Positions 25,151 to 31,941 of a DNA stretch of 64,000 nt are shown here, piece after piece (the stretch's first letter is position 1; each line of letters starts with the position of its first letter). Where the stretch lies: positions 1,116,001 through 1,180,000 of the forward strand of contig JAXMBL010000003.1 in the NCBI GenBank assembly GCA_046349915.1, written 5' to 3'. The position numbers and the translations under genes are program-made. Origin of the DNA: CAIXSC01 sp046349915. GTDB taxonomy: Bacteria > Planctomycetota > Planctomycetia > Pirellulales > Pirellulaceae. The notes beneath the pieces are model-generated. The model made no database searches, was not told the DNA's origin, and was given only the letters and a program-made list of their open reading frames with translations.

Positions 25151-25714
25151 GTGACGGATGAACTCCGGTCTTTGCTGTCTCGCTGCCTGGTGGGCGAGCA
25201 GGCGGCTCTGGGCGAATTGGTGACGCGTTACCGCGAACGCGTCGTGGCTTTTTGTTTTCGTTGGCTGGGGCAACGTCAGGATGCCGAGGACGCCGCCCAG
25301 GAGACGCTCATTCGCGTCTGTCGCCATCTCCATCATTGGGATGGCCGTCGCGAGTTCGAGCCATGGTTGTTGGCCATCGCTGGGAATCGTTGCCGGACGG
25401 CCCTCGCCGCTCGCCGCCGCCGGCCCGCTCCGCAGCCGCTGATCGATGTGCCCGAGGAGCAGGAGCGGGCCAATGCGCCGCATGCTCATCTCGCGGAAGA
25501 GGTGGCTTTGGCGTTGCGCGAGTTGCGTCCCGAATATCGACGAGCTTTTTTGCTTTTTCATAACGAGCATCTGGGATACGCCGAGATTGCTCAGCGCCTT
25601 CAAGTCCCCGTTGGTACGGTCAAAACTTGGGTCCATCGAGCTCGCCGTGATCTCTTTGGCATTCTCGCTCAGCGACAGGAATCGCCGGGCCAGGGAGTGA
25701 AGTATGTCGTGTGA
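25151..25714 (+). CDS. ECF-type RNA polymerase sigma factor
   Basis: This 187-residue sigma factor has region 2 (LGELVTRYRERVVAFCFRWL, DAEDAAQETLIRVCRHLHHW) and region 4 (LRELRPEYRRAFLLFHNEHL, YAEIAQRLQVPVGTVKTWVH) only, as in the extracytoplasmic-function group. It starts at GTG 25151, four bases after the FHA gene, and its end overlaps the next gene by 11 bp, so the three are coupled. The following zinc-finger membrane protein is its likely anti-sigma factor. The regulon is unknown. Confidence 0.94.
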   Translation: MTDELRSLLSRCLVGEQAALGELVTRYRERVVAFCFRWLGQRQDAEDAAQETLIRVCRHLHHWDGRREFEPWLLAIAGNRCRTALAARRRRPAPQPLIDVPEEQERANAPHAHLAEEVALALRELRPEYRRAFLLFHNEHLGYAEIAQRLQVPVGTVKTWVHRARRDLFGILAQRQESPGQGVKYVV

Positions 25715-26744
25715 AGACTTTGAACAGCGACTGAATGAAGTGCTCGACGATCGCCTTGATCCGGCCGCCGATCACTTGTTGGTCGAACACTCGCAACGGT
25801 GTCCGGAGTGCCAGCGTCTGTTGGCGATTCAGTCGCAGTGTTTCGCGGCGCTCAATGGCGCCTTGAGCCTTTCGCCGTCACTGCGGGGCCGTTCGTCGCA
25901 TGGTCGTTCGTTGCTCGGTGAGGCGTCGGGACAGGCAGAGTCGCTTGGGGCGGTGAGTGGTCATTGTCTGCCGGTGGCGGAAAAAGGCCTTGCCGCGGTC
26001 CATGGCCAGCAGGCAAAACGCGGCGGTCGATGGAAACGCTGGAGCGCGATGGTTTCGCCTTTGGCCGTTTCGGCGGCCCTGGCGGTGGTGATGTGGAGTG
26101 CCGGACAGCGCCCACAGGAGCAAGTTCCCCAGCACCATGTTACTCAGGATCAAGTTGCTCAGGACCAAGTTGCTAAAGGCCAATCGCCTCGGTCTGGTGG
26201 GACTCGCGGGGCGGTGGTCGCTGATCGTGGGGGTTGGCGAGGCACTGGGGTTTTGGCTTGGAGCGGGCTTCGGGGGCGTGCTTCAGCGAACGCACGCGAG
26301 GCGGCTGCTTTTCAGCGAGAAAAGAACTTGGTGATTTCTGAGTCGGATGCGGGGGGAATTGGCCAAGTCGACGGATTGCTAGCGACGGCCGTTCCAGCGG
26401 CGAGTGCTTCGGCGGAAGGGGTTTCCGCGGCCGTGTCCACGCCGACCATGTCTATGTCTGTCGTGTCGGGCTTGTCCGCAGGTGCTCAAGGGGTTCGGCG
26501 AATCGCGGGCGAGACCGATCTGTTATTCGGGGAGCGATTGAATCAGTGGCGTGAGTCGATCGCTTTGCTGCCGCCGACTCGCTTGGAAAGCGTCGTTTAC
26601 TGGGCGGAAGGGATGCGGCCGGTCGCGGATTCGGTAGGGAGTTTGGTGGAGGCGGTGCGCGAGAGTGTAATTGTGGGGCGGTCGGATCGGTCAGAAAGTT
26701 CGTTGGATACTACTTGGGTAATTCACGCAAAATGGGTAGCATAA
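25704..26744 (+). CDS. Zinc-finger (ZAS) membrane anti-sigma factor
   Basis: This 346-residue protein has the anti-sigma ZAS motif near its N-terminus (His29-x3-Cys33-x2-Cys36 in HSQRCPECQ), a basic stretch and one membrane helix (MVSPLAVSAALAVVMW, about residues 112-130), then a long non-conserved outer part. It overlaps the sigma gene by 11 bp, which fits a sigma/anti-sigma pair. Just after the helix the chain carries five tandem pentapeptides (QEQVP, QHHVT, QDQVA, QDQVA, KGQSP), encoded by 15-bp DNA repeats at 26115-26189. The outer half (from about residue 180) has no recognised domain. Confidence 0.85.
   Translation: MSCEDFEQRLNEVLDDRLDPAADHLLVEHSQRCPECQRLLAIQSQCFAALNGALSLSPSLRGRSSHGRSLLGEASGQAESLGAVSGHCLPVAEKGLAAVHGQQAKRGGRWKRWSAMVSPLAVSAALAVVMWSAGQRPQEQVPQHHVTQDQVAQDQVAKGQSPRSGGTRGAVVADRGGWRGTGVLAWSGLRGRASANAREAAAFQREKNLVISESDAGGIGQVDGLLATAVPAASASAEGVSAAVSTPTMSMSVVSGLSAGAQGVRRIAGETDLLFGERLNQWRESIALLPPTRLESVVYWAEGMRPVADSVGSLVEAVRESVIVGRSDRSESSLDTTWVIHAKWVA
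26115..26189 (+). repeat. In-frame 15-bp tandem repeat (five units) in the anti-sigma gene
   Basis: Five consecutive 15-mers read CAGGAGCAAGTTCCC, CAGCACCATGTTACT, CAGGATCAAGTTGCT, CAGGACCAAGTTGCT, AAAGGCCAATCGCCT. The third and fourth differ by one base. The period keeps the frame and adds pentapeptides to the extracytoplasmic side of the protein, right after the membrane helix. Confidence 0.85.
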
Positions 26745-26769
26745 GAGTCGGGCCCACCCCTTAGGGCTC

Positions 26770-26859
26770 GATGCAGCTTGGTTTGATGCAGCTTGGATTG
26801 ATGAAGTCTGGCCTGTTTTGGCTGAAGCTGTGCAGGCTGGGGCTGTGTGGGGTGTCGCG
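26770..26859. repeat. Intergenic 15-bp tandem repeat (three clear, up to six degenerate units)
   Basis: Units GATGCAGCTTGGTTT (26770), GATGCAGCTTGGATT (26785) and GATGAAGTCTGGCCT (26800) are followed by weaker copies GTTTTGGCTGAAGCT, GTGCAGGCTGGGGCT and GTGTGGGGTGTCGCG with the same 15-bp spacing. The array begins 25 bp after the anti-sigma stop. No gene is present in the rest of 26745-27034. Confidence 0.7.
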
Positions 26860-27034
26860 GTACAGGTGAGGAGCAAGGAACGTACTTCTTGCCTAAATCG
26901 CGCCATCCGGAAAAATCGGGCATTTTTACTGGTTGTTAAATCTCCCCTATTTTGTCAGTCGATGTCTTGACCCGTGGGCTCGTGGTGCGGCGAGCGACTT
27001 GGGTGGACCTCGCACGTAAGAGGGGAGAAACTAC

Positions 27035-27382
27035 GTGGACAGTGCAGAACAAATTGACGGGGATGTGGTGTTGGAGCGGCGGGGTGGTGACCGCCGTGGG
27101 GCTGATCGACGCAAGGTCGACGTGCCAGTAGAGGTGGATCGACGTCAAGGCGCTCGTCGTAAGGTGCAGCGGCGACGGCAGATCGATCCAACGACCTGCG
27201 AACGCGATTACTCGACGGAAGAGTTGGAATTCATGCAGGCCTTGGATGCGTACAAGCGGTCGAGCGGCCGCATGTTTCCGACCTGCAGCGAGATTTTGGA
27301 AGTGATTCGCGGCCTCGGCTATGTGCGAATGGACACGCCGGTAGCGACGACGATGTCAGCGACGGAGAGTCTTTCGAGCTAA
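27035..27382 (+). CDS. Conserved small basic protein, function unknown
   Basis: This 115-residue protein starts at GTG 27035 with GAGGGGAG upstream. The N-terminal half is full of Arg-rich short repeats (ERRGGDRRGADRRKVD, DRRQGARRKVQRRR), which could bind nucleic acid or acidic surfaces. The C-terminal half is a helical segment (STEELEFMQALDAYKRSSGR then FPTCSEILEVIRGLGYVR), reminiscent of a small winged-helix-like fold, but I do not recognise a family. It has its own strong terminator and is separate from the ribosomal operon that follows. Confidence 0.75.
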   Translation: MDSAEQIDGDVVLERRGGDRRGADRRKVDVPVEVDRRQGARRKVQRRRQIDPTTCERDYSTEELEFMQALDAYKRSSGRMFPTCSEILEVIRGLGYVRMDTPVATTMSATESLSS

Positions 27383-27411
27383 GGCGGGTTGGGGAGCCAG
27401 CAAATGAATTG

Positions 27412-27447
27412 GGCACCCAGGACATGAGTCCTGGGTGTCTTTTTTTT
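27412..27447 (+). terminator. Intrinsic terminator after the small basic protein gene
   Basis: A 12-bp stem GGCACCCAGGAC / GTCCTGGGTGTC (one G-U pair) with loop ATGA is followed directly by eight T residues (27440-27447), 30 bp after the stop codon. It isolates the gene from rpmJ. Confidence 0.92.
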
Positions 27448-27509
27448 GTGTCGAGCCCCATTTGGGTCAGCCGACGAAAGGGAGAAGGCCGATTTTATTG
27501 GGATGGGCC

Positions 27510-27539
27510 TTGATTGGGTCCGCTTGGCATACCTATACT
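27510..27539 (+). promoter_or_regulatory. Putative promoter of the rpmJ-rplQ operon
   Basis: TTGATT (27510-27515) and TATACT (27534-27539) with 18 bases between, ending 29 bp before the rpmJ ATG and just after the upstream terminator. Both hexamers are near consensus, as expected for a strong ribosomal promoter. Confidence 0.55.
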
Positions 27540-27568
27540 TGGCGGCTTTCCAGCGACGGAGAAGAGCG

Positions 27569-27682
27569 ATGAAAGTGCGGACGAGCGTGAAACGCATCTG
27601 CGAGAACTGCAAGATCGTGCGCCGCAAGGGTCGGGTATACGTGACTTGCACGAATGCCCGGCACAAGCAGCGGCAGGGCTAG
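27569..27682 (+). CDS. rpmJ: 50S ribosomal protein bL36
   Basis: This 37-residue protein, MKVRTSVKRICENCKIV..., is the zinc-binding C+ form with Cys-x2-Cys, a third Cys and a His (CENC...TCTNARH). It sits in the large-subunit core. ATG 27569 follows a GAAGAG element; the frame is open upstream but only this start gives the family length. It is first in rpmJ-rpsM-rpsK-rpoA-rplQ, here detached from the secY/adk/map/infA genes that usually precede it. Confidence 0.97.
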   Translation: MKVRTSVKRICENCKIVRRKGRVYVTCTNARHKQRQG

Positions 27683-27760
27683 AATTTTGTGGTGGGACGA
27701 GTTTTCGAGCAAAACCCGCCTCACGGTGGGCCATTTAGAGTCTGTTGAGGAGCGTGTCGA

Positions 27761-28144
27761 ATGCCGCGTCTTTTGGGTGTGGACTTGCCGAATGACAAGC
27801 CGACGGTCATTTCGCTGCAGTATTTGTATGGCGTAGGCAAGCACATCTCGCTAGAGCTTTGCCACAAGGCGGGGATCGACCCGCAGAAGCATGCTCACGA
27901 CTTGCACGAAGATGAAGTGAGTCGGTTGGCGGCTTTGCTGGAACGTGATTACACGGTCGAAGGACCGCTGCGTCGCTTGGTCGGGCAGAACATTGCTCGT
28001 CTGAAGGAAATCAAGTGTTACCGTGGATTGCGGCACCGCATGGGTCTGCCGGTTCGCGGTCAGCGAACTCGCACCAACGCTCGCACTCGCAAGGGCCCGA
28101 AGAAGACGGTTGCGGGCAAGAAGGGTGTGAAGGATCTGAAGTAG
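27761..28144 (+). CDS. rpsM: 30S ribosomal protein uS13
   Basis: At 127 residues it is close to the usual 120. It begins MPRLLGVDLPNDKPTVISLQ and carries the conserved YGVGKHIS, KCYRGLRHRMGLPVRGQRT and RTRTNARTRKGP segments that contact 16S rRNA and the P-site tRNA in the 30S head. The C-terminal Lys-rich tail is a little longer than in E. coli. It is 78 bp after rpmJ. Confidence 0.98.
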   Translation: MPRLLGVDLPNDKPTVISLQYLYGVGKHISLELCHKAGIDPQKHAHDLHEDEVSRLAALLERDYTVEGPLRRLVGQNIARLKEIKCYRGLRHRMGLPVRGQRTRTNARTRKGPKKTVAGKKGVKDLK

Positions 28145-28315
28145 CGCGGCGGCGAAGCAGGGCATGTCCGCCGATTCGCCTGTGGCGCCCATAGTGGTTG
28201 CAGGCGTTGATCGTGCGTTGAGTGCTTTGCTGGCCGAGAGTCTGCGGCCCTTCGATGAAATTTTGATGACACGATTCAATTAGTTAGTTGTTTTGAGCTC
28301 AGAAGGAGCACTTGG

Positions 28316-28726
28316 GTGGCGAAGACGACGGCAGCGACTGCGACAGCGGCGGCAAACAAGAAGAAGAAAATTCGTCGCAACGTGACGGTGGGCGTGGCTC
28401 ACATCAAGGCGACGTTCAACAATACGACCGTGACAGTCACCGACACGAAGGGGGATACCTTGTGTTGGGCGAGCGCGGGGACGTGTGGATTTAAGGGAAG
28501 CCGTAAGAGCACGCCGTTCGCCGGCCAGTGCGCGGCTCAGCAGGCGGCGGAAAAGGCTGCCAAGTACGGCGTTCGCGAGCTGGAAGTTCGGGTGAAGGGG
28601 CCTGGGTCGGGCCGCGAGAGCGCCATTACGGCGTTGCAGTCGGCTGGCATGTCGATCAAGTTGATCGAAGATGTCACGCCGATTCCGCACAATGGCTGCC
28701 GACCTCCCAAGCGTCGCCGTGTTTAG
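28316..28726 (+). CDS. rpsK: 30S ribosomal protein uS11
   Basis: This 136-residue protein lies on the 30S platform. Conserved parts are VAHIKATFNNTTVTVTDTKG, GFKGSRKSTPFAGQCAA and PIPHNGCRPPKRRRV. Translation starts at GTG 28316 with AGAAGGAG eight bases upstream; a Thr/Ala/Lys-rich extension of about 20 residues precedes the domain. The stop codon is the beginning of a three-unit 15-bp tandem repeat. rpsD, which commonly follows rpsK in this operon, is absent; rpoA comes next. Confidence 0.97.
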   Translation: MAKTTAATATAAANKKKKIRRNVTVGVAHIKATFNNTTVTVTDTKGDTLCWASAGTCGFKGSRKSTPFAGQCAAQQAAEKAAKYGVRELEVRVKGPGSGRESAITALQSAGMSIKLIEDVTPIPHNGCRPPKRRRV

Positions 28727-28768
28727 TCGGTTGGTGTCTAGTTGGTCGGTGTCTAGTTGGTCGGTGTG
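28724..28768 (+). repeat. 15-bp tandem repeat starting at the rpsK stop codon (three units)
   Basis: TAGTCGGTTGGTGTC, TAGTTGGTCGGTGTC and TAGTTGGTCGGTGTG follow each other without gap; the first TAG is the rpsK stop. It fills over half of the gap between rpsK and rpoA. Confidence 0.9.
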
Positions 28769-28809
28769 AAGGCGGCGAAGGCTGTTCGACCTAGGGGGGG
28801 ATCGGAACG

Positions 28810-29802
28810 ATGCATATCAAGTGGCGTGGATTGGAACTTCCGAGTGTTGTTCAGTGCGATACAGCGACGCTCACGAGCACCTACGGCAAGTTCACCGCCG
28901 AGCCGTTTGAGCGGGGCTTCGGTAACACGATCGGCAACAGCTTGCGTCGAGTGTTGTTGTCGAGCCTGGAAGGCAGCGCGGTGACTCAGATTAAGATTCG
29001 TGGCGCCCAGCACGAGTTTTCGACGATTCCCGGCGTGCTCGAAGACGTTACCGATATCGTGTTGAACATCAAGTCGTTGGTGGTGAAGAATCACAGCGAC
29101 TCGACTCGCGTGATCACGATCGAAAAGAAGGAAGCCGGCGTCGTGACGGGCGCCGACATCCAGACCGACTCGGATGTCGAAGTGATCAACAAGGATCACG
29201 TGCTCGCCACGTTGACGGCGCCGATCGAGTTCATGATGGAGATGGTCGTCGAGAATGGCCGCGGGTATGTGCCATCGAGCGAGCACAGCGTGGGCGATCA
29301 CGAGATTGGGATCATTCCCGTGGATGCCGTGTTCAGCCCTGTCACTCGAGTGCGGCATTTAGTCGAAGAGACTCGCGTGGGCCAGAAGACGAACTACGAT
29401 CGTTTGACCCTGGAGATTTGGACCAACGGTTCGATTCATCCCGAGATGTCGCTGGTCGAAGCGGCGAAGATTTTGCGAAAGCACCTGAACCCGTTCGTTC
29501 AGTATTCGGATTTGGGTCCGCGAGTGCACTCGCCTTCGCGCGGTTCGGGCGGCAGCTTGGATGCCCTGCTGGAATCGAAGCTCAACATGAACTTGGCCGA
29601 GCTGAAGCTTTCCGTGCGAGCCATGAATTGTCTCGAATCGGAGAACATCAACACGGTTCGCGAGTTGGTGCAGCGGAACGAAGATCAGCTGTTGGAAGTG
29701 CGGAACTTTGGGGAGACGACTTTGAACGAGGTCCGCGAAAAGCTGGCCGAGTTTGGTTTGCATCTTGGGATGCGCATGCCGCGCGCGTCGGGCGCTCGTT
29801 GA
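28810..29802 (+). CDS. rpoA: DNA-directed RNA polymerase subunit alpha
   Basis: This 330-residue subunit is of the usual length. The N-terminal domain (residues about 1-235) has the assembly segments ERGFGNTIGNSLRRVLLSSL and ISEH-equivalent loops. The C-terminal domain (about 255-325) has the helix-hairpin-helix core LNMNLAELKLSVRAMNCLES, NFGETTLNEVREKLAEFGLHLGM, which contacts UP elements and activators. Start ATG 28810 follows a GGGGGG-GATCGGAACG stretch. It is followed by a five-unit 15-bp tandem repeat before rplQ. Confidence 0.98.
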   Translation: MHIKWRGLELPSVVQCDTATLTSTYGKFTAEPFERGFGNTIGNSLRRVLLSSLEGSAVTQIKIRGAQHEFSTIPGVLEDVTDIVLNIKSLVVKNHSDSTRVITIEKKEAGVVTGADIQTDSDVEVINKDHVLATLTAPIEFMMEMVVENGRGYVPSSEHSVGDHEIGIIPVDAVFSPVTRVRHLVEETRVGQKTNYDRLTLEIWTNGSIHPEMSLVEAAKILRKHLNPFVQYSDLGPRVHSPSRGSGGSLDALLESKLNMNLAELKLSVRAMNCLESENINTVRELVQRNEDQLLEVRNFGETTLNEVREKLAEFGLHLGMRMPRASGAR

Positions 29803-29814
29803 TCGCGGGTGTCG

Positions 29815-29889
29815 GCAAAATCGGCCGCTTCCAAATTGGGCGCTGCCAAATTGGGCGCAGGCAAATCGGTTATTGTTAAATTGGGGCGC
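29815..29889 (+). repeat. 15-bp tandem repeat after rpoA (five units)
   Basis: Five 15-mers in register: GCAAAATCGGCCGCT, TCCAAATTGGGCGCT, GCCAAATTGGGCGCA, GGCAAATCGGTTATT, GTTAAATTGGGGCGC. The second and third differ at three positions, and the outer copies are more diverged. They begin 13 bp after the rpoA stop and occupy half of the rpoA-rplQ gap. Confidence 0.85.
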
Positions 29890-29958
29890 GACGTTGATAC
29901 GGTCGCGCGATAAGGTCGCTGGAAACGGCGAAATTGGAAATCACGAAGGGTAGTAGTC

Positions 29959-30552
29959 ATGCGTCATCGTAAGCGGGGTCGAGTCCTGGGACGGTCCCCA
30001 AGCCATCGCAAGGCCATGTTGAAGAATCTCGCGAGCGCCCTGTTCTTGACGGAGCGCGACGCGGAATTGGACGACAACGCTCCCAAGATCAAGGGACGAA
30101 TCATTACCACCGAGTCGAAGGCGAAGGAAGTGCGCCCGCTGGTGGAGAAGTGCATTACGATCGCCCGCAAGGGGTTGGTCCATGCTCAGGCTTCCGAAAC
30201 TCACGGCACCTCGGCTGCTCGCAGCTCAGATGCTTGGAAGCAGTGGCGCAAGAGCCCGCAATGGCGTGATTGGGCAAATGCTCGAGCTCCCTACGTTGCC
30301 GCTCGGCGCCAAGCCCTGCAGCTGCTGGGGGATAAGGACGCCGTTCGCGCACTGTTTGAGGACGTTGCTCCTCGCTTTGCTGACCGCGACGGCGGCTACA
30401 CCCGTATCGTGAAATTGGCCAAGCCTCGCTTGGGCGACGCGGGAGTGCGAGCGGTGCTGGAGTTTGTCGGAGTTCGCGACCGCAAGACGGTGCGAGCCGA
30501 GAAGCCGGCGTTCGGCGAGCAGACCGAGAGCGCTGCCGCTACCAGCGAGTAG
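29959..30552 (+). CDS. rplQ: 50S ribosomal protein bL17 with internal insertion
   Basis: This 197-residue form is clearly longer than E. coli L17 (127). The N-terminus MRHRKRGRVLGRSPSHRKAM is canonical, as are ARRQALQLLGDKDAVRALFE, DVAPRFADRDGGYTRIVKL and GDAGVRAVLEFVG. Between GLVHAQ and the ARRQAL helix, about residues 76-113, is an inserted Ser/Trp/Arg-rich segment (KQWRKSPQWRDWANARAPYV), and a 30-residue tail follows the domain. The insert likely emerges from the ribosome surface near the exit tunnel, where L17 sits. Last gene of the operon. Confidence 0.96.
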   Translation: MRHRKRGRVLGRSPSHRKAMLKNLASALFLTERDAELDDNAPKIKGRIITTESKAKEVRPLVEKCITIARKGLVHAQASETHGTSAARSSDAWKQWRKSPQWRDWANARAPYVAARRQALQLLGDKDAVRALFEDVAPRFADRDGGYTRIVKLAKPRLGDAGVRAVLEFVGVRDRKTVRAEKPAFGEQTESAAATSE

Positions 30553-30591
30553 CCCTAACGGCGAGTAGCACTAACAGCGAGTAGCACGAAC
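30544..30591 (+). repeat. 16-bp tandem repeat spanning the rplQ stop codon (three units)
   Basis: AGCGAGTAGCCCTAAC, GGCGAGTAGCACTAAC and AGCGAGTAGCACGAAC are contiguous; the first unit encodes the last two residues and the TAG stop of rplQ. Confidence 0.92.
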
Positions 30592-30682
30592 AGTTTGGCG
30601 GCGCCTGGGTTCGGCTGGTATTTGTCGACGCATGCGGTTTAGCTGTCGTTGGTTCGAGCTGAGTGTGTGGAAATGGTTAGAG

Positions 30683-30710
30683 GCCCGAGCGGGAACGCTT
30701 GGGCTTTTTT
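30683..30710 (+). terminator. Intrinsic terminator of the rpmJ-rplQ operon
   Basis: Stem GCCCGAGCG / CGCTTGGGC (one G-U) with GGAA tetraloop, followed by six T residues. It is 130 bp after the rplQ stop and before the next gene. Confidence 0.9.
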
Positions 30711-30824
30711 CGTGTCTGAGTGGCGCGTGACTGTCGATCCAGGCCGGCGTAGCGGCATTCTGGCGATTGGCAAAGGGAGTGATTTCGAGCGAGTGATTTC
30801 GGGGGTGGGGCAGGGAGGCATTGC

Positions 30825-31403
30825 ATGTCGCGGATCGACTTTACTCAACGAATGCGTCACCTGTGCGAGGATATGGTGGCGCGATTGCCCGAACTGGCTC
30901 ACATTCGTCTGAGCGAGGTGGCGATGTCGATGGCTCGGGCCAGGAATCGCAGCACCTACGGCTATTACGCCTCCCTGACGCCGCTGCGGTTTCAGAACGG
31001 CCGGACAGAGACGGTCAGGCGCGGGCGCGAGTATCGGATGCAGCGAGTGCTCGACTCGGAAGGCCGCGAGATGCTGTACATCTTGACGTTTTACCTGCCG
31101 CGATTCATGGATTTGGATTTACGCGAGAAGCTGCTGACCGTTGTGCACGAGTTGTGGCACATCAGTCCCAAATTCGACGGCGACATTCGACGTCATGAAG
31201 GGCGATGTTACGCGCACACGGGTTCTCAGGCCAAGTATGACGAAGCGATGGGGGTCTTGGCGGATCGCTGGCTGGCGATGACGCCGCCGACGGATCTGTA
31301 CGATTTTCTGCACCACAATTTCGATGACCTCAGTCGTCGCCATCACCCCATTGTGGGCACTCGCTATCCTCGCCCCCGATTGTTGCCCGTTCGGCGCCCC
31401 TAA
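30825..31403 (+). CDS. Putative metallopeptidase (HELWH motif), function unknown
   Basis: This 192-residue soluble protein without signal peptide carries an HExxH-type zinc motif, His108-Glu-Leu-Trp-His112, in VVHELWHISPKFDGDIRRHE, with further His residues at 124 and 131 that could be the third ligand. The surroundings RARNRSTYGYYASLTPLRF and ILTFYLPRFMDLDLREKLLT suggest a conserved small 'putative metallopeptidase' family of planctomycetes and other bacteria; substrates are unknown. It starts at ATG 30825, just downstream of the ribosomal operon terminator. Confidence 0.8.
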   Translation: MSRIDFTQRMRHLCEDMVARLPELAHIRLSEVAMSMARARNRSTYGYYASLTPLRFQNGRTETVRRGREYRMQRVLDSEGREMLYILTFYLPRFMDLDLREKLLTVVHELWHISPKFDGDIRRHEGRCYAHTGSQAKYDEAMGVLADRWLAMTPPTDLYDFLHHNFDDLSRRHHPIVGTRYPRPRLLPVRRP

Positions 31404-31424
31404 GAGAGCCGGACGAAAAGAGAA

Positions 31425-31458
31425 GAATCGAGGCAGGGGCTTCCTGCCCCTGCGATTC
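31425..31458. repeat. Compact hairpin, possible dispersed repeat
   Basis: GCAGGGGC-TTCCT-GCCCCTGC with an outer GAATCG/CGATTC pairing around a small bulge. It lies between convergent genes, 22 bp after the metallopeptidase stop. There is no T tract on either side, so it is not a classical terminator. Confidence 0.55.
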
Positions 31459-31518
31459 GTGCGGTGTCGAGCGGGGATGATTGGCCCCAGTCGCACCTCG
31501 CTTTTAAATCAGCGCCGC

Positions 31519-31683
31519 TTAGTGGGCTTCAGCAGCCGTCAGGACGACGGTCGGGGCCGAGGTGGTGAGGCCGCACTTTCCGCCCGGGCAGCCGCCACGA
31601 CGTCCGAGGAGGCGAGCTTCCGCCGAACCGCAGACCGACAGGATCACCGCCACAACCGCGACCAGCACGAGATGCTTCAACAT
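31519..31683 (-). CDS. Small secreted peptide with Gly/Cys cluster
   Basis: A 54-residue product, MLKHLVLVAVVAVILSVCGS..., with a clean Sec signal peptide (cleavage likely after AEA) and a mature part of about 30 residues beginning RLLGRRGGCPGGKCGL. The ATG at 31683 has AAGGGAG eight bases upstream, which rules out an in-frame start nine codons earlier. The Cys-x3-Cys cluster in Gly/Arg context could bind a metal or form a disulfide. I recognise no named family. Confidence 0.75.
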   Translation of the reverse strand: MLKHLVLVAVVAVILSVCGSAEARLLGRRGGCPGGKCGLTTSAPTVVLTAAEAH

Positions 31684-31765
31684 GTCGCAAACTCCCTTCG
31701 TATGACTCACAGAGTCGAACTGAAACGTAACTTCTCCGGGAGGCTCCCGAAGATTCCTGGCGACG

Positions 31766-31793
31766 AGTCTAGGGGATGGGATGTCTGCGTCAA
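31766..31793 (-). promoter_or_regulatory. Putative promoter of the small secreted peptide
   Basis: On the minus strand TTGACG (31793-31788), 16 bases, TAGACT (31771-31766), giving a leader of about 75 bases before ATG 31683. Confidence 0.4.
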
Positions 31794-31941
31794 GTGGGTT
31801 GACTTTGATGAGTCCGTCCGGCAGTTGCTTTCCCTGTTGTCATTCATTCCAATAGCGAACTGGGGGAGGCGGTTTGCGTCATTGCCTTCACTCTCTCTAG
31901 CCCTAGTCATTTGTTGTCCGAAAGAGCCGAGGTGATTCCGC

